Source: Pseudomonas mangrovi (GTDB taxonomy: Bacteria; Pseudomonadota; Gammaproteobacteria; Pseudomonadales; Pseudomonadaceae). Taken from it: DNA of 64,000 nt. A program made the translations under genes and the position numbers. Where the stretch lies: the NCBI RefSeq assembly GCF_003052585.1, contig NZ_QASN01000020.1, positions 186,001 to 250,000 of the forward strand, given 5' to 3'. Positions 37,686-47,798 of the stretch are shown in pieces. Positions within the stretch are counted from its first letter, which is position 1, and every line of letters begins with the position of its first letter. The notes beneath the pieces are model-generated. The model was not told the origin of the DNA and searched no databases. It saw nothing but the letters and a program-made list of their open reading frames with translations.

Positions 37686-38540
37686 TCAGCGGTGCAGTTG
37701 CTCGGCTGCCTGCAGGGTGTTTTCCAGCAGTCCCGCGCGGGTCATGGGGCCTACGCCGCCCGGCACCGGCGTGATCCAGGAGGCGCGTTCGCAGGCGGCC
37801 TGGAAATCGACATCGCCGACCAGTCGCCCATCGGCCTGGCGATTGATGCCGACGTCGATGACGATGGCGCCAGGCTTGATCCACTCACCCTTGACCAGAC
37901 CTGGCTTGCCTACCGCAACGACCAGCAGATCGGCGCGCCTTACGTGTTCCTCAAGGTTCCTGGTGAAGCGATGCGTGACAGTGGTGGTGCAGCCCGCGAG
38001 CAGCAGCTCCAGGGCCATTGGCCGGCCGACGATGTTCGATGCGCCGACGATTACAGCGTCCAGTCCGTGCAGATCGATGCCGGTGCTTTCCAGCAGCGTC
38101 ATGATGCCTTTCGGGGTGCAGGGTCGCAGCAGGGGAATGCGTTGGGCCAGGCGGCCGATGTTGAAAGGATGGAATCCATCCACGTCCTTGTCCGGGCGGA
38201 TGCGCTCGAGAATCCTGGATGCGTCGAGCTGGGCTGGTAGCGGCAACTGGACCAGGATGCCGTCAATGGCCGGATCATCGTTGAGTGCATCGATCAGTTC
38301 AGTGAGCTGCTGTTGGGTCGTCTCGCTGGACAGGTCATAGGCGCGGGAGACAAAGCCTACTTCTTCGCAGTCCTTGCGCTTGTGCGAAACGTAGACCTGG
38401 GAGGCTGGATCGCTACCGACCAGAATCACCGCCAGACCTGGCGCGCGCTGGCCGAGTTGGAGGCGTTCGGCGACGCGTTTGGCGATCTGCTGGCGGAGGG
38501 AGGCGGCGATCGCTTTGCCGTCGATCAGTTGTGCGGTCAT
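37686..38540 (-). CDS. folD: methylenetetrahydrofolate dehydrogenase/cyclohydrolase
   Basis: FolD is bifunctional and interconverts methylene-, methenyl- and formyl-tetrahydrofolate in the cytosol. The 284-residue protein has [13 protein letters not shown] (catalytic Lys), [22 protein letters not shown] and the Rossmann block [18 protein letters not shown], with C-terminal [19 protein letters not shown]. Length is standard. It is divergent from the tRNA-Arg gene. Confidence 0.97.
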   Translation of the reverse strand: MTAQLIDGKAIAASLRQQIAKRVAERLQLGQRAPGLAVILVGSDPASQVYVSHKRKDCEEVGFVSRAYDLSSETTQQQLTELIDALNDDPAIDGILVQLPLPAQLDASRILERIRPDKDVDGFHPFNIGRLAQRIPLLRPCTPKGIMTLLESTGIDLHGLDAVIVGASNIVGRPMALELLLAGCTTTVTHRFTRNLEEHVRRADLLVVAVGKPGLVKGEWIKPGAIVIDVGINRQADGRLVGDVDFQAACERASWITPVPGGVGPMTRAGLLENTLQAAEQLHR

Positions 38541-38673
38541 GACGCTCGATTAACCATTGGAAAAGATAGGAAAAAGGTCGCGCATTCTCGCACGGCGAAT
38601 CATCAGGGCAAAGCTGCGCCGCCCGGATTTTCCCGTAAGCCCTTTATGTCGCTGATTTTTTTCATTTTCCGTG

Positions 38674-38702
38674 TTGACGGTTGGAAATCGCCTCTATAAG
38701 AT
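38674..38702 (+). promoter_or_regulatory. sigma70 promoter of the tRNA cluster
   Basis: TTGACG (38674-38679) and TAAGAT (38697-38702) are 17 bp apart, with TATAAG overlapping at 38695. A GC-rich discriminator CGCCCCGC follows, as in growth-rate-controlled tRNA promoters. It lies about 115 bp before tRNA-Arg. Confidence 0.55.
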
Positions 38703-38818
38703 TCGCCCCGCTTGTCGAGCACAGCCTGCTGCTGGGTAAGAAGGTACGGAGAGTCGCCATAAGGCTCGAAATACCAAGCTTTTTTGGTTTGCGCTCCGTA
38801 CAGAATGCAGATTGATAA

Positions 38819-38895
38819 GCGCCCGTAGCTCAGCTGGATAGAGCATCCGCCTTCTAAGCGGATGGTCGCAGGTTCGAGTCCTGCCGGGCGTGCCA
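38819..38895 (+). tRNA. tRNA-Arg (anticodon TCT)
   Basis: The 77-base gene folds into a full cloverleaf: acceptor GCGCCCG with CGGGCGT (one G-U pair), D arm GCTCAGCTGGATAGAGC, anticodon stem-loop ATCCGCCTTCTAAGCGGAT with anticodon TCT, T arm GCAGGTTCGAGTCCTGC and an encoded CCA. Confidence 0.96.
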
Positions 38896-38925
38896 TTCGG
38901 CGCTTGGCTCAAGTGATGTAGATAT

Positions 38926-39002
38926 GGTGGGCGTAGCTCAGTTGGTAGAGCACAGGATTGTGGCTCCTGGTGTCGTGGGTTCGATCCCCATCGTCCACCC
39001 CA
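38926..39002 (+). tRNA. tRNA-His (anticodon GTG)
   Basis: The gene includes the extra G(-1) of tRNA-His. The acceptor GTGGGCG pairs with CGTCCAC (one G-U pair), the anticodon loop reads ATTGTGGC with anticodon GTG, the T arm is GTGGGTTCGATCCCCAT and CCA is encoded. It is 30 bp after tRNA-Arg. Confidence 0.96.
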
Positions 39003-39010
39003 TATTTCCG

Positions 39011-39041
39011 AAAGCGCCAGGCCATGTGCCTGGCGCTTTTG
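39011..39041 (+). terminator. strong hairpin between tRNA-His and tRNA-Leu
   Basis: AAAGCGCCAGGC and GCCTGGCGCTTTT form a 12-bp stem with loop CATGT followed by TTTTG. It looks like an intrinsic terminator, yet tRNA-Leu starts only 18 bases later. Confidence 0.7.
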
Positions 39042-39058
39042 TTTCGGGTTGACCGAAT

Positions 39059-39143
39059 GCGGACGTGGTGAAATTGGTAGACACACCAGATTTAGGTTCT
39101 GGCGCCGCAAGGTGTGAGAGTTCGAGTCTCTCCGTCCGCACCA
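39059..39143 (+). tRNA. tRNA-Leu (anticodon TAG)
   Basis: The 85-base class II tRNA has acceptor GCGGACG/CGTCCGC, an anticodon stem CCAGA/TCTGG with loop carrying TAG, a long variable arm (CGCCGCAAGGTGT), the T arm GAGAGTTCGAGTCTCTC and encoded CCA. Confidence 0.96.
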
Positions 39144-39276
39144 TCTTTCTTTTCAGTATCCGTCGCGTTTCTCCGCCTATGGGCGGGGTGACTTCTGAGT
39201 CGTGTGCCTCTAGAATGCTTGCCCTTGATTCTGGGGCCGGTATGGCCGACTAACGTCTGTGCAACGAGGAATATCC

Positions 39277-40587
39277 ATGCAAGTTTCTGTTGAAAACACT
39301 TCTGCTCTCGAGCGCCGCATGACCATCGGCGTTCCGGCCGAGCGCATCGAGACTGAAGTCAACAAGCGTCTGCAGCAGACTGCGCGTCGCGCCAAGGTTC
39401 CCGGCTTCCGCCCCGGCAAGGTGCCGATGAGCGTGATCCGCCAGCGCTATGAGGACTCGGCTCGCCAGGAAGCCCTGGGTGAACTGATCCAGGCCACCTT
39501 CTATGAGGCTATCGTCGAGCAGAAGCTCAATCCTGCCGGCACCCCGGCTGTGGAGCCGAAGGTTTTCGAGAAGGGCAAGGATCTCGAGTATGTGGCGACT
39601 TTCGAGGTGTTTCCGGAGTTTGAAGTCGGTGGTTTCGAAAGCATCGAAGTGGAGCGTCTGGAAGCTGAAGTGACTGACGCCGATCTGGAGAAAATGCTGG
39701 AAACCCTGCGCAAGCAGAATACCCGTTTCGAGCAGGTCGAGCGTGCTGCGCAGAATGACGATCAGTTGAACATCGACTTCGTCGGCAAGATCGACGGTGA
39801 GGCCTTCGCCGGCGGCTCGGCCAAGAGCACCCCGCTGGTGATCGGCTCCGGCCGCATGATTCCGGGTTTTGAAGAGGGTCTGGTCGGCGCCAAGGCCGGT
39901 GAGGAGCGCGTCGTTGCTGTCACCTTCCCTGAGGATTACCAGAATCTTGACCTGGCGGGTAAGGCGGCCGAGTTCACCATCACGGTCAATAGTGTTTCCG
40001 AGCCGCGCCTGCCAGAGCTGGATGACGAGTTCTTCGCACTGTTTGGCATCAAGGAAGGCGGTCTGGAAGGCTTCCGTACAGAAGTGCGCAAGAACATGGC
40101 GCGCGAGCTGCGTCAGGCGCTGAAGGGCAAGGTCAAGAGCCAGGTCATGGACGGTCTGCTGGCCACCAACCCGATCGAGGTGCCCAAGGCGCTGGTCGGT
40201 AGCGAAGTTGATCGTTTGCGTGTTCAGGCGGTTCAGCAGTTTGGCGGTAACATCAAGCCGGATCAGCTGCCTGCCGAGCTGTTCGAGGAGCAGGCGCGTC
40301 GCCGTGTTTCGCTGGGTCTGATCATCAGTGAGCTGGTCAAGCAGTTCGAGCTCAAGCCGGACGAGGCGCGTGTTCGCGAGCTGATCGAAGAGATGGCCTC
40401 TGCTTACCAAGAGCCCGAGCAGGTTGTCTCCTGGTACTACAAGAATGACCAGCAATTGGGCGAAGTGCGCTCGGTTGTGCTGGAAGAGCAAGTTGTAGAT
40501 ACTGTTCTCGGCAAGGCCAAAGTGACCGACAAACAGGTATCTTACGAGGAAGCGGTCAAGCCCGCGGAAGCTCCTCAGGCGGCCTGA
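39277..40587 (+). CDS. tig: trigger factor, ribosome-bound chaperone
   Basis: Trigger factor binds the ribosome exit tunnel and shields nascent chains. The 436-residue protein has the N-terminal ribosome-docking domain with the signature [17 protein letters not shown], a central FKBP-type isomerase domain (about residues 160-245, with [18 protein letters not shown]) and the C-terminal chaperone arms. ATG at 39277 follows ACGAGGAATATCC. It heads the tig-clpP-clpX-lon series. Confidence 0.97.
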   Translation: MQVSVENTSALERRMTIGVPAERIETEVNKRLQQTARRAKVPGFRPGKVPMSVIRQRYEDSARQEALGELIQATFYEAIVEQKLNPAGTPAVEPKVFEKGKDLEYVATFEVFPEFEVGGFESIEVERLEAEVTDADLEKMLETLRKQNTRFEQVERAAQNDDQLNIDFVGKIDGEAFAGGSAKSTPLVIGSGRMIPGFEEGLVGAKAGEERVVAVTFPEDYQNLDLAGKAAEFTITVNSVSEPRLPELDDEFFALFGIKEGGLEGFRTEVRKNMARELRQALKGKVKSQVMDGLLATNPIEVPKALVGSEVDRLRVQAVQQFGGNIKPDQLPAELFEEQARRRVSLGLIISELVKQFELKPDEARVRELIEEMASAYQEPEQVVSWYYKNDQQLGEVRSVVLEEQVVDTVLGKAKVTDKQVSYEEAVKPAEAPQAA

Positions 40588-40613
40588 TTCAGTACGATAG
40601 ACCGAGAAACCAT

Positions 40614-40635
40614 AAGCCAGCCTTCGTGCTGGCTT
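40614..40635 (+). terminator. hairpin between tig and clpP
   Basis: AAGCCAGC and GCTGGCTT form an 8-bp stem with loop CTTCGT, 27 bp after the tig stop; the tail is GTGCGTCTTT. It probably lowers read-through into clpP rather than isolating it. Confidence 0.55.
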
Positions 40636-40677
40636 GTGCGTCTTTGAGACATGATCTTTTAGGGAGCGACCATACGC

Positions 40678-41319
40678 ATGTCCCGCAATTCCTTTATGCA
40701 GCAAATGCCTGACATTCAGGCGGCCGGTGGTCTGGTGCCCATGGTGATCGAGCAGTCAGCCCGCGGCGAGCGCGCTTACGACATCTATTCCCGTCTGTTG
40801 AAGGAGCGTGTGATCTTCCTGGTCGGCCAGGTCGAGGACTACATGGCCAACCTGGTGGTTGCCCAGTTGCTGTTCTTGGAAGCGGAGAATCCCGACAAGG
40901 ACATTCACCTGTACATCAACTCGCCAGGTGGTTCGGTAACGGCCGGCATGTCGATCTACGACACCATGCAGTTCATCAAGCCCGACGTGTCCACCATCTG
41001 CATCGGTCAGGCCTGCAGCATGGGTGCGCTCCTGCTGGCGGGTGGGGCGGCCGGCAAGCGGTACTGCCTGCCGCACTCGCGGATGATGATTCACCAGCCG
41101 CTCGGCGGATTCCAGGGCCAGGCTTCGGATATCGAGATTCACGCTCGTGAGATTCTCACCATTCGCGAACGCCTCAACAAGGTGCTGGCGGAACATACCG
41201 GTCAGCCGATGGAAGTGATTGCTCGCGACACTGATCGTGACAACTTCATGAGCGGTGAAGATGCGGTCAAGTACGGGCTTATCGACCAGGTTCTGAACAA
41301 GCGTATCATGGCGTCGTAG
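40678..41319 (+). CDS. clpP: ATP-dependent Clp protease proteolytic subunit
   Basis: The 213-residue serine protease forms the 14-subunit chamber used by ClpX and ClpA. The catalytic Ser lies in [14 protein letters not shown] near residue 112, His in [13 protein letters not shown] near residue 137 and Asp in the conserved [11 protein letters not shown] good ribosome site (TTTAGGGAGCG) precedes the ATG. clpX follows after a terminator-like hairpin. Confidence 0.97.
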   Translation: MSRNSFMQQMPDIQAAGGLVPMVIEQSARGERAYDIYSRLLKERVIFLVGQVEDYMANLVVAQLLFLEAENPDKDIHLYINSPGGSVTAGMSIYDTMQFIKPDVSTICIGQACSMGALLLAGGAAGKRYCLPHSRMMIHQPLGGFQGQASDIEIHAREILTIRERLNKVLAEHTGQPMEVIARDTDRDNFMSGEDAVKYGLIDQVLNKRIMAS

Positions 41320-41359
41320 AGCTCTTTTGCAGCTCTGACCAGGCAACACCCGGACGCTG

Positions 41360-41381
41360 CGCGGGCTTGAAAAAGCCCGCG
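41360..41381 (+). terminator. terminator hairpin between clpP and clpX
   Basis: CGCGGGCTT and AAGCCCGCG form a 9-bp stem with a GAAA tetraloop followed by TTTGCC. It lies 40 bp after clpP and 46 bp before clpX. Confidence 0.62.
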
Positions 41382-41427
41382 TTTGCCTTCATCTTGTGTG
41401 CATGCCCTACCGGATTGGATCGATCTA

Positions 41428-42708
41428 ATGAGTGATACCCGCAACGGCGAGGACTCCGGCAAGCTGCTCTATTGCTCCTTCTGCGGCAAAAGCCAGCACG
41501 AAGTGCGCAAGCTGATCGCCGGCCCCTCCGTATTCATCTGCGACGAATGCGTCGACCTGTGCAACGACATCATCCGCGAGGAGGTGCAGGAGGCACAGAC
41601 CGAGAGCAACGCGCACAAGCTGCCCGCTCCGCGTGAGATCAGCAATATCCTCGATCAGTACGTGATCGGGCAGGAGCGTGCCAAGAAGGTTCTGGCTGTC
41701 GCCGTATACAACCATTACAAGCGCTTGAATCAGCGTGAAAAGAAGGAAGAGGTCGAGCTCGGCAAGAGCAATATCCTGCTGATCGGTCCCACCGGTTCGG
41801 GCAAGACGCTGCTGGCCGAGACGCTTGCAAGACTGCTCAACGTTCCCTTCACCATCGCCGATGCGACCACGCTGACCGAAGCGGGTTATGTGGGTGAGGA
41901 CGTTGAAAATATCATCCAGAAACTGTTGCAGAAGTGCGATTACGATGTCGAGAAAGCCCAGATGGGCATCGTCTACATCGACGAGATCGACAAGATTTCG
42001 CGCAAGTCGGACAACCCGTCGATTACGCGCGACGTGTCCGGTGAGGGTGTGCAGCAGGCGCTGTTGAAACTGATCGAAGGCACGGTTGCGTCGGTTCCAC
42101 CGCAGGGTGGCCGCAAGCACCCGCAGCAGGAATTCCTGCAGGTGGATACGCGCAATATCCTGTTCATCTGTGGCGGTGCGTTCTCCGGTCTGGAGAAGGT
42201 CATTCAGCAGCGCTCGACGCGTGGCGGAATAGGCTTCAACGCCGAGGTGCGCAGCCAGGATCTGGGCAAGAAGGTCGGTGAATCCTTGCGTGAGGTCGAG
42301 CCGGATGATCTGGTCAAGTTCGGTCTGATTCCGGAATTCGTCGGTCGCCTGCCGGTCATCGCTACGCTGGACGAGCTTGACGAGGCTGCGCTGGTGCAGA
42401 TTCTTACCGAGCCGAAGAATGCCCTGACCAAGCAGTACGGTCGTCTGTTCGAGCTGGAAGGCGTCGAGCTGGAATTCCGTCCGGATGCGCTGCGTGCCGT
42501 CGCGCATCGCGCACTTGAGCGCAAGACGGGAGCTCGTGGCCTGCGCTCGATTCTCGAAGGCGTGCTGCTCGACACCATGTACGACATTCCCTCGCAGGAG
42601 TCGGTCAGCAAGGTGGTCATCGATGAAAGCGTCATCGAGGGAACATCCAAGCCGCTGTTGATCTACGAGAATGCAGAGCCGCCTGCCAAGGCAGCGCCTG
42701 ACGCATGA
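41428..42708 (+). CDS. clpX: Clp protease ATP-binding subunit ClpX
   Basis: ClpX unfolds tagged substrates and feeds them to ClpP. The 426-residue protein has the N-terminal zinc-binding domain ([14 protein letters not shown]...CDECVDLC), Walker A GPTGSGKT near residues 120-127, Walker [11 protein letters not shown] and a ClpP-docking loop region LIGF/IGFN-like (GGIGFNAEV), followed by sensor-2 [10 protein letters not shown]. Start at 41428 fits the family. A perfect terminator follows at 42713. Confidence 0.98.
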   Translation: MSDTRNGEDSGKLLYCSFCGKSQHEVRKLIAGPSVFICDECVDLCNDIIREEVQEAQTESNAHKLPAPREISNILDQYVIGQERAKKVLAVAVYNHYKRLNQREKKEEVELGKSNILLIGPTGSGKTLLAETLARLLNVPFTIADATTLTEAGYVGEDVENIIQKLLQKCDYDVEKAQMGIVYIDEIDKISRKSDNPSITRDVSGEGVQQALLKLIEGTVASVPPQGGRKHPQQEFLQVDTRNILFICGGAFSGLEKVIQQRSTRGGIGFNAEVRSQDLGKKVGESLREVEPDDLVKFGLIPEFVGRLPVIATLDELDEAALVQILTEPKNALTKQYGRLFELEGVELEFRPDALRAVAHRALERKTGARGLRSILEGVLLDTMYDIPSQESVSKVVIDESVIEGTSKPLLIYENAEPPAKAAPDA

Positions 42709-42712
42709 CTCG

Positions 42713-42742
42713 ACACAAAGGGGCCTTCGGGCCCCTTTGTGT
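42713..42742 (+). terminator. strong intrinsic terminator after clpX
   Basis: ACACAAAGGGGCC and GGCCCCTTTGTGT form a perfect 13-bp stem with a TTCG tetraloop, only 4 bp after the clpX stop. A T-rich stretch (TTTCATACCTTGTTTTTT) follows. Confidence 0.85.
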
Positions 42743-42749
42743 TTCATAC

Positions 42750-42778
42750 CTTGTTTTTTGCCGGGGCCGGCTCCATCT
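42750..42778 (+). promoter_or_regulatory. sigma32 (heat-shock) promoter of lon
   Basis: CTTGTT (42750-42755) and CTCCATCT (42771-42778) match the sigma32 elements CTTGAA and CCCCATNT with a 15-bp gap. The site lies between the clpX terminator and the lon start at 42838; lon is a classical heat-shock gene. Confidence 0.58.
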
Positions 42779-42837
42779 TAGCCTTGCTGGTGCCTTTTCC
42801 GTTTACGACCGTTTGCGGTCGCTGCAGAGCTGAATCT

Positions 42838-45234
42838 ATGAAGACAACCATCGAACTGCCCCTCCTGCCTTTGCGCGATGTTGTGGTTTATCCGCACATG
42901 GTCATCCCGCTTTTCGTCGGCCGCGAAAAGTCCATCGAGGCGCTCGAGCAGGCGATGGCGGGTGACAAGCAGATTCTACTGGTGGCGCAACGCAACCCGG
43001 CAGATGACGATCCTGACGAAGCGGCTCTGTATCGGGTAGGCACGGTTGCCACCGTCCTGCAGTTGCTCAAGCTGCCCGATGGTACGGTGAAGGTGCTGGT
43101 CGAAGGCGAGCAGCGAGGTCGTATCGAGTCGTTCGGCGAGGATGACGGGCACGTCAGGGTCGAGGTATCGCTGGTTGATGAAGCTGCCTGCCCCGAGCGT
43201 GAAGCGGAAGTCTTCGTGCGCAGTCTGATGAGCCAGTTCGAGCAATACGTCCAGCTGGGCAAGAAGGTTCCCGCGGAGGTGCTGTCGTCGTTGGCGGCGA
43301 TTGACGAGCCGTCGCGCCTGGTCGACACCATGGCTGCGCACATGGCGCTGAAGATCGAACAGAAGCAGGACATCCTTGAGATCATCGAGCTCGACCCTCG
43401 AGTCGAGCATGTGCTTGCGCTGCTCGACGCGGAAATCGACCTGCTGCAGGTAGAAAAGCGTATCCGTGGCCGAGTCAAGAAGCAGATGGAGCGTAGCCAG
43501 CGCGAGTACTACCTCAACGAGCAGATGAAGGCGATCCAGAAGGAGCTCGGTGACGGTGATGAAGGCCACAGTGAGCTTGAGGAGCTGAAGAAGCGTATCG
43601 ATGCCGCCGGCCTGCCCAAGGACGCCTACACCAAGGCCCAGGCAGAGCTGAACAAGCTCAAGCAGATGTCGCCCATGTCTGCCGAGGCGACCGTGGTGCG
43701 CTCGTACATCGACTGGCTGGCCAACGTACCCTGGAAAGCACAGAGCAAGGTGCGACTGGATCTGCTCAAGGCGGAGGAAATCCTGGATGCCGACCACTTC
43801 GGGCTGGAGGAGGTCAAGGAGCGCATTCTCGAGTATCTCGCGGTGCAGAAGCGGGTCAAGAAGCTGAAAGGGCCGGTGCTCTGCCTGGTAGGGCCGCCTG
43901 GTGTGGGCAAGACCTCGCTGGCAGAGTCCATCGCGCGCGCGACCAATCGCAAGTTCGTGCGCATGGCCCTCGGCGGTGTGCGTGACGAAGCGGAGATCCG
44001 CGGCCACCGTCGTACCTATATCGGCTCGATGCCTGGCCGTCTGATCCAGAAGATGACCAAGGTCGGTGTGCGCAACCCGCTGTTCCTGCTCGACGAAATC
44101 GACAAGATGGGGAGCGACATGCGTGGAGATCCCGCGTCGGCGCTGCTCGAGGTGCTCGATCCGGAGCAGAACCACAACTTCAATGATCACTACCTTGAGG
44201 TGGACTACGATCTGTCAGACGTGATGTTCCTCTGCACCGCCAACTCGATGAATATCCCGCCGGCGCTGCTCGATCGGATGGAGGTCATTCGTCTGCCGGG
44301 TTACACCGAGGACGAGAAGGTCAGCATCGCCATCCGTTATCTGGCGCCCAAGCAGATCAAGGCGAATGGCCTGAAACTCAGCGAGATTGAGTTCGAGGAA
44401 GCCGCGATCCGCGACATCATTCGCTATTATACGCGTGAAGCTGGCGTACGCAGTCTGGAGCGGCAGATTGCCAAGGTCTGTCGGCGTGCGGTCAAGCAGC
44501 ACATTGGCGAGAAGCGTTTTAGCGTGGTGGTCGGCGCAGATCAGCTCGAACACTTCCTCGGGGTGCGCAAGTTCCGCTACGGGCTGGCCGAGCAGCAGGA
44601 TCAGGTTGGGCAGGTCACAGGGCTTGCCTGGACCCAGGTAGGGGGCGAGCTGCTGACCATCGAGACTGCAGTGGTGCCGGGCAAGGGCACCCTGATCAAG
44701 ACCGGCTCTCTGGGCGATGTCATGGCCGAGTCCATGACCGCTGCACTAACCGTGGTCCGTAGTCGGGCCAGAAGCCTGGGAATTCCTCAGGACTTTCATG
44801 AGAAACGTGATGTCCACATCCACATGCCGGAGGGTGCGACCCCCAAGGACGGTCCGAGCGCCGGCATCGGGTTGTGCACGGCGCTGGTTTCGGCGCTGAC
44901 GCAGATTCCGGTGCGTGCCGATGTAGCCATGACGGGCGAGATCACTCTGCGCGGGCAGGTGCTGGCCATCGGTGGTCTCAAGGAGAAGTTGCTTGCTGCT
45001 CACCGTGGCGGGATCAAAATCGTGATCATTCCGGAGGAGAACGTTCGCGATCTGAAGGAGATCCCGGAGAACATCAAGCAGGACCTGCAGATTAAACCGG
45101 TCAAATGGATTGACGAGGTCCTGCAAATTGCGCTGCAATACGCGCCGGAGCCCTTGTCTGATGCGGCTCCCGAGCTGGTTGCAAAGGATGAGACCCGCGA
45201 AGCTGATTCCAAGGAGCGAATCAGTACGCATTAG
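42838..45234 (+). CDS. lon: ATP-dependent protease Lon
   Basis: Lon degrades damaged and regulatory proteins. The 798-residue protein has the substrate-binding N domain ([21 protein letters not shown]), an AAA+ domain with Walker [14 protein letters not shown] near residue 352, and a C-terminal protease domain with the catalytic Ser in [11 protein letters not shown] near residue 673 and Lys in [13 protein letters not shown] near 715. ATG at 42838 gives [11 protein letters not shown]. This is the housekeeping Lon paired with clpPX and hupB. Confidence 0.98.
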   Translation: MKTTIELPLLPLRDVVVYPHMVIPLFVGREKSIEALEQAMAGDKQILLVAQRNPADDDPDEAALYRVGTVATVLQLLKLPDGTVKVLVEGEQRGRIESFGEDDGHVRVEVSLVDEAACPEREAEVFVRSLMSQFEQYVQLGKKVPAEVLSSLAAIDEPSRLVDTMAAHMALKIEQKQDILEIIELDPRVEHVLALLDAEIDLLQVEKRIRGRVKKQMERSQREYYLNEQMKAIQKELGDGDEGHSELEELKKRIDAAGLPKDAYTKAQAELNKLKQMSPMSAEATVVRSYIDWLANVPWKAQSKVRLDLLKAEEILDADHFGLEEVKERILEYLAVQKRVKKLKGPVLCLVGPPGVGKTSLAESIARATNRKFVRMALGGVRDEAEIRGHRRTYIGSMPGRLIQKMTKVGVRNPLFLLDEIDKMGSDMRGDPASALLEVLDPEQNHNFNDHYLEVDYDLSDVMFLCTANSMNIPPALLDRMEVIRLPGYTEDEKVSIAIRYLAPKQIKANGLKLSEIEFEEAAIRDIIRYYTREAGVRSLERQIAKVCRRAVKQHIGEKRFSVVVGADQLEHFLGVRKFRYGLAEQQDQVGQVTGLAWTQVGGELLTIETAVVPGKGTLIKTGSLGDVMAESMTAALTVVRSRARSLGIPQDFHEKRDVHIHMPEGATPKDGPSAGIGLCTALVSALTQIPVRADVAMTGEITLRGQVLAIGGLKEKLLAAHRGGIKIVIIPEENVRDLKEIPENIKQDLQIKPVKWIDEVLQIALQYAPEPLSDAAPELVAKDETREADSKERISTH

Positions 45235-45247
45235 CCTGGCGGCTTCC

Positions 45248-45277
45248 TTGACACATTTTTCAGGGCCTTGTTATAAA
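45248..45277 (+). promoter_or_regulatory. strong sigma70 promoter of hupB
   Basis: Consensus TTGACA (45248-45253) and TATAAA (45272-45277) are 18 bp apart (17 bp if TTATAA at 45271 is used). It lies 92 bp before the hupB start, directly after lon, and fits high expression of an HU protein. Confidence 0.75.
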
Positions 45278-45368
45278 GCCGTACTTTATGTGTCTGTAGG
45301 CTGTACAGAACCCGCTTTGCTTACACCAAAAATTAAGAAACATCTCAACAGGAATAAGGGGACTTAGA

Positions 45369-45641
45369 GTGAACAAGTCGGAACTGATCGATGCAATCGC
45401 CGCATCTGCTGATATCCCGAAAGCTGTCGCTGGCCGTGCGCTGGACGCGGTGATCGAATCCGTCACTGGTGCTCTCAAGGCTGGTGATTCCGTTGTGCTG
45501 GTAGGCTTTGGCACCTTCGCTGTCAAAGAGCGCGCTGCACGCACTGGCCGCAACCCGCAGACCGGCAAGCCGATCAGCATCTCTGCCGCCAAGATCCCTG
45601 GCTTCAAGGCTGGCAAGGCTCTGAAAGACGCTGTCAACTAA
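45369..45641 (+). CDS. hupB: HU-family DNA-binding protein
   Basis: The 90-residue HU subunit bends and compacts DNA. It has the helical N-terminal half ([20 protein letters not shown]), the strand [21 protein letters not shown] with the proline that intercalates in the minor groove, and the C-terminal helix. GTG at 45369 after AATAAGGGGACTTAGA was chosen. It has its own strong promoter and terminator. Confidence 0.97.
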   Translation: MNKSELIDAIAASADIPKAVAGRALDAVIESVTGALKAGDSVVLVGFGTFAVKERAARTGRNPQTGKPISISAAKIPGFKAGKALKDAVN

Positions 45642-45758
45642 GCGTCTTTTCCCAGGTGGTGCGTTTGATGTGCCACCTGACAGTGAAGCCTGCTCTGGTC
45701 CCCTCGCGGTAGGTTACTGCTCTCGGTAGCCAGCACTTCCAGGCTTCACCAGTTACGA

Positions 45759-45786
45759 GAAAGGCGCATCCCTGGATGCGCCTTTC
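45759..45786 (+). terminator. intrinsic terminator after hupB
   Basis: GAAAGGCGCATC and GATGCGCCTTTC form a perfect 12-bp stem with loop CCTG, followed by TTCTAT. It lies about 118 bp after the hupB stop and before ppiD. Confidence 0.75.
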
Positions 45787-45852
45787 TTCTATATGGATTC
45801 TTTACCCAAGCTGCGCAGCCGGTTCTTCGGAACGGGCTGCTCTGGGGGAAAA

Positions 45853-47715
45853 ATGCTGCAGAACATCAGGGACAATTCCCAAGGCTGGATCGCCAAGACC
45901 ATCATCGGCGTGATCGTGGTCCTGTTGTCGTTTACCGGTTTCGAGGCGATCACCAATTCCGCCAGCAATCGCGACAACGCTGCCGAGGTCAACGGCAAGC
46001 CGATCCTCAAGACCGAGCTGGCGCAGATGGTTGATATGCAGCGCAGGCAATTGCTCCAGCAATTGGGCCCGGATTTCGATCCTTCCCTGATCGAAGACAA
46101 GTTTCTTCGCGAGTCTGCTCTGAAGTCGCTCATCGATCGGCAGATCCTCCTCCAGGGATCGCGCGATGCCGGCTTGGTCTTCCCCAGTTCGGCAATGGAT
46201 CAGTTGCTGCTGAAAACGCCGGAGTTTCAGGTCGATGGCGAATTCAGTCGCGAGCGTTTCGACCAGTTCGTGCGCGAGCGCAACATGAACCGGCTGCAGT
46301 TCCGTCAGCGTCTGGAGGAAGAGATTCTGGTCGGTCAGCTTCGTGCTGGCGTCGCCGGAAGTGCCTTCGTCACGTCGGACGAAATCGAAGCCTTCGTTCG
46401 CCTGGAAAAGCAGACCCGAGATTTCGCCAGCATCACGATCAACGTCGCCCCTGATGCGGTGGTGGTCGAAGATGCCGACATCAAGGCTTTTTACGATGAG
46501 CACGCCAGGCGTTTCATGACCGAGGAACAGGTGGTTGTGGAGTATGTCGAGCTGCGCAAGGACGAGTTCTTCGACCAGGTGAAAGTGGAGGCCGGGCAGC
46601 TACAGGAACTCTATGAACAGGAGATCGCCAATCTTGCCGAACAGCGTCAGGCAGCGCACATCCTGATCGAGACCAGTGACTCAGTGACTAGCGAACAGGC
46701 CAAGGCGAAGCTCGAGGAGCTGGCCCAACGTATCGCGCAGGGCGAGGATTTTGCCGCTCTGGCTAGCGAGTTCTCGGACGATTTGGACTCCAAGGGCGAC
46801 GGTGGCGACCTCGGGTATGCCGGCCCCGGCGTGTACGAACCGCCTTTCGAGACAGCGCTGTATGCGCTGAAGGAGAAAGGTGAGGTTTCTGCCCCGGTAC
46901 GTACCGACTATGGCTGGCACCTGATCAAGCTGCTGGATGTGCAAGCGCCGGAGATTCCGTCCTTCGCGAGCCTCGAGGAGAAGCTCACGGCCGATCTCAA
47001 GTCGCAGTTGGTGGAACGTCGTTTCGTCGAAGCAGGTGAGCAGCTGGAAAGCTCGGCCTATGAAGCGGCAGATCTGTCGCAGCCAGCGCAGGATCTCGGC
47101 TTGGCGGTACAGACCACCCCAGCATTCGGCCGTGCCGGCGGAGTGCAGGGCGTTAGCGCCAATCGTCAGGTCGTTCGTGAGGCTTTCGGTGACACGTTGC
47201 TGGTCAATCGTCGCAACAGCAAGCTGATCGAGCTGGACCAGAACACCCAGGTCGTCATCCGCGTAAAGGATCACCTCAAGGCTGAGCCGCTGCCGCTGGA
47301 CGCGGTGAGCGAGCAGATTCGTGCCGAGCTGGTTACCGAGCGCGCCCGCGACGCAGCACGTGCCGAAGGCGAAAAACTGCTGACTGCGCTGCGTGCTGGT
47401 GAAGCGCAAGGTGAAGGTTGGCTGCCCGTCGAGGCAGCAACGCGCTCTCAGGATGGTGTTGATCCGGCAGTGCTGCAGACGCTTTTCCGCATGCCGCGGA
47501 GCGCTTCGCCGGAGGCGCCTGCCTACGCTGGTGTGAGCACCGGCAATGGCGACTTCGCGGTCATTCGTCTGACGGCCGTCAGTGAGCCGGAGGGTGAGCT
47601 GAGCGAAGAAGAAAAGGTCATGTACGCCCGGTTCCTGGCGTCGCGCAGCGGCGAACAGGACTATGAGGCACTGACCCAGCACCTGCGAGCCAGCGCAGAT
47701 ATCGAGAAGTTCTGA
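45853..47715 (+). CDS. ppiD: periplasmic folding chaperone PpiD
   Basis: The 620-residue protein is tail-out: a short cytoplasmic N terminus, one membrane helix (TIIGVIVVLLSFTGFEAI), a SurA-like N-domain, a parvulin domain (about residues 250-360, with AAHILIETSD and GGDLGYAGPGVYEPPFE) and a large C domain. It helps outer-membrane and secreted proteins leave the translocon. ATG at 45853 follows GGGGGAAA; an ATG at 45793 would overlap the terminator's downstream side and adds a non-family leader. Confidence 0.95.
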   Translation: MLQNIRDNSQGWIAKTIIGVIVVLLSFTGFEAITNSASNRDNAAEVNGKPILKTELAQMVDMQRRQLLQQLGPDFDPSLIEDKFLRESALKSLIDRQILLQGSRDAGLVFPSSAMDQLLLKTPEFQVDGEFSRERFDQFVRERNMNRLQFRQRLEEEILVGQLRAGVAGSAFVTSDEIEAFVRLEKQTRDFASITINVAPDAVVVEDADIKAFYDEHARRFMTEEQVVVEYVELRKDEFFDQVKVEAGQLQELYEQEIANLAEQRQAAHILIETSDSVTSEQAKAKLEELAQRIAQGEDFAALASEFSDDLDSKGDGGDLGYAGPGVYEPPFETALYALKEKGEVSAPVRTDYGWHLIKLLDVQAPEIPSFASLEEKLTADLKSQLVERRFVEAGEQLESSAYEAADLSQPAQDLGLAVQTTPAFGRAGGVQGVSANRQVVREAFGDTLLVNRRNSKLIELDQNTQVVIRVKDHLKAEPLPLDAVSEQIRAELVTERARDAARAEGEKLLTALRAGEAQGEGWLPVEAATRSQDGVDPAVLQTLFRMPRSASPEAPAYAGVSTGNGDFAVIRLTAVSEPEGELSEEEKVMYARFLASRSGEQDYEALTQHLRASADIEKF

Positions 47716-47753
47716 TTGCTTGGCCCGGCCCGGACGCTTTCCGGGCCACGCAC

Positions 47754-47783
47754 AAAAAAGCCGCGTATCGACGCGGCTTTTTT
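47754..47783. terminator. bidirectional terminator between ppiD and fabI
   Basis: AAAAAAGCCGCG and CGCGGCTTTTTT pair perfectly with loop TATCGA, giving T runs on both strands between two convergent genes. Confidence 0.88.
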
Positions 47784-47798
47784 GTTGAGCGGATTTCT

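Noticed and set aside
39250..40704. A 484-codon open frame on the minus strand opposite tig
   Set aside because: It is the mirror of a GC-rich coding gene; the protein has no recognisable fold and tig on the plus strand is certain.
41425..42747. A 440-codon minus-strand frame opposite clpX
   Set aside because: Same mirror effect; clpX has every family motif in the other strand.
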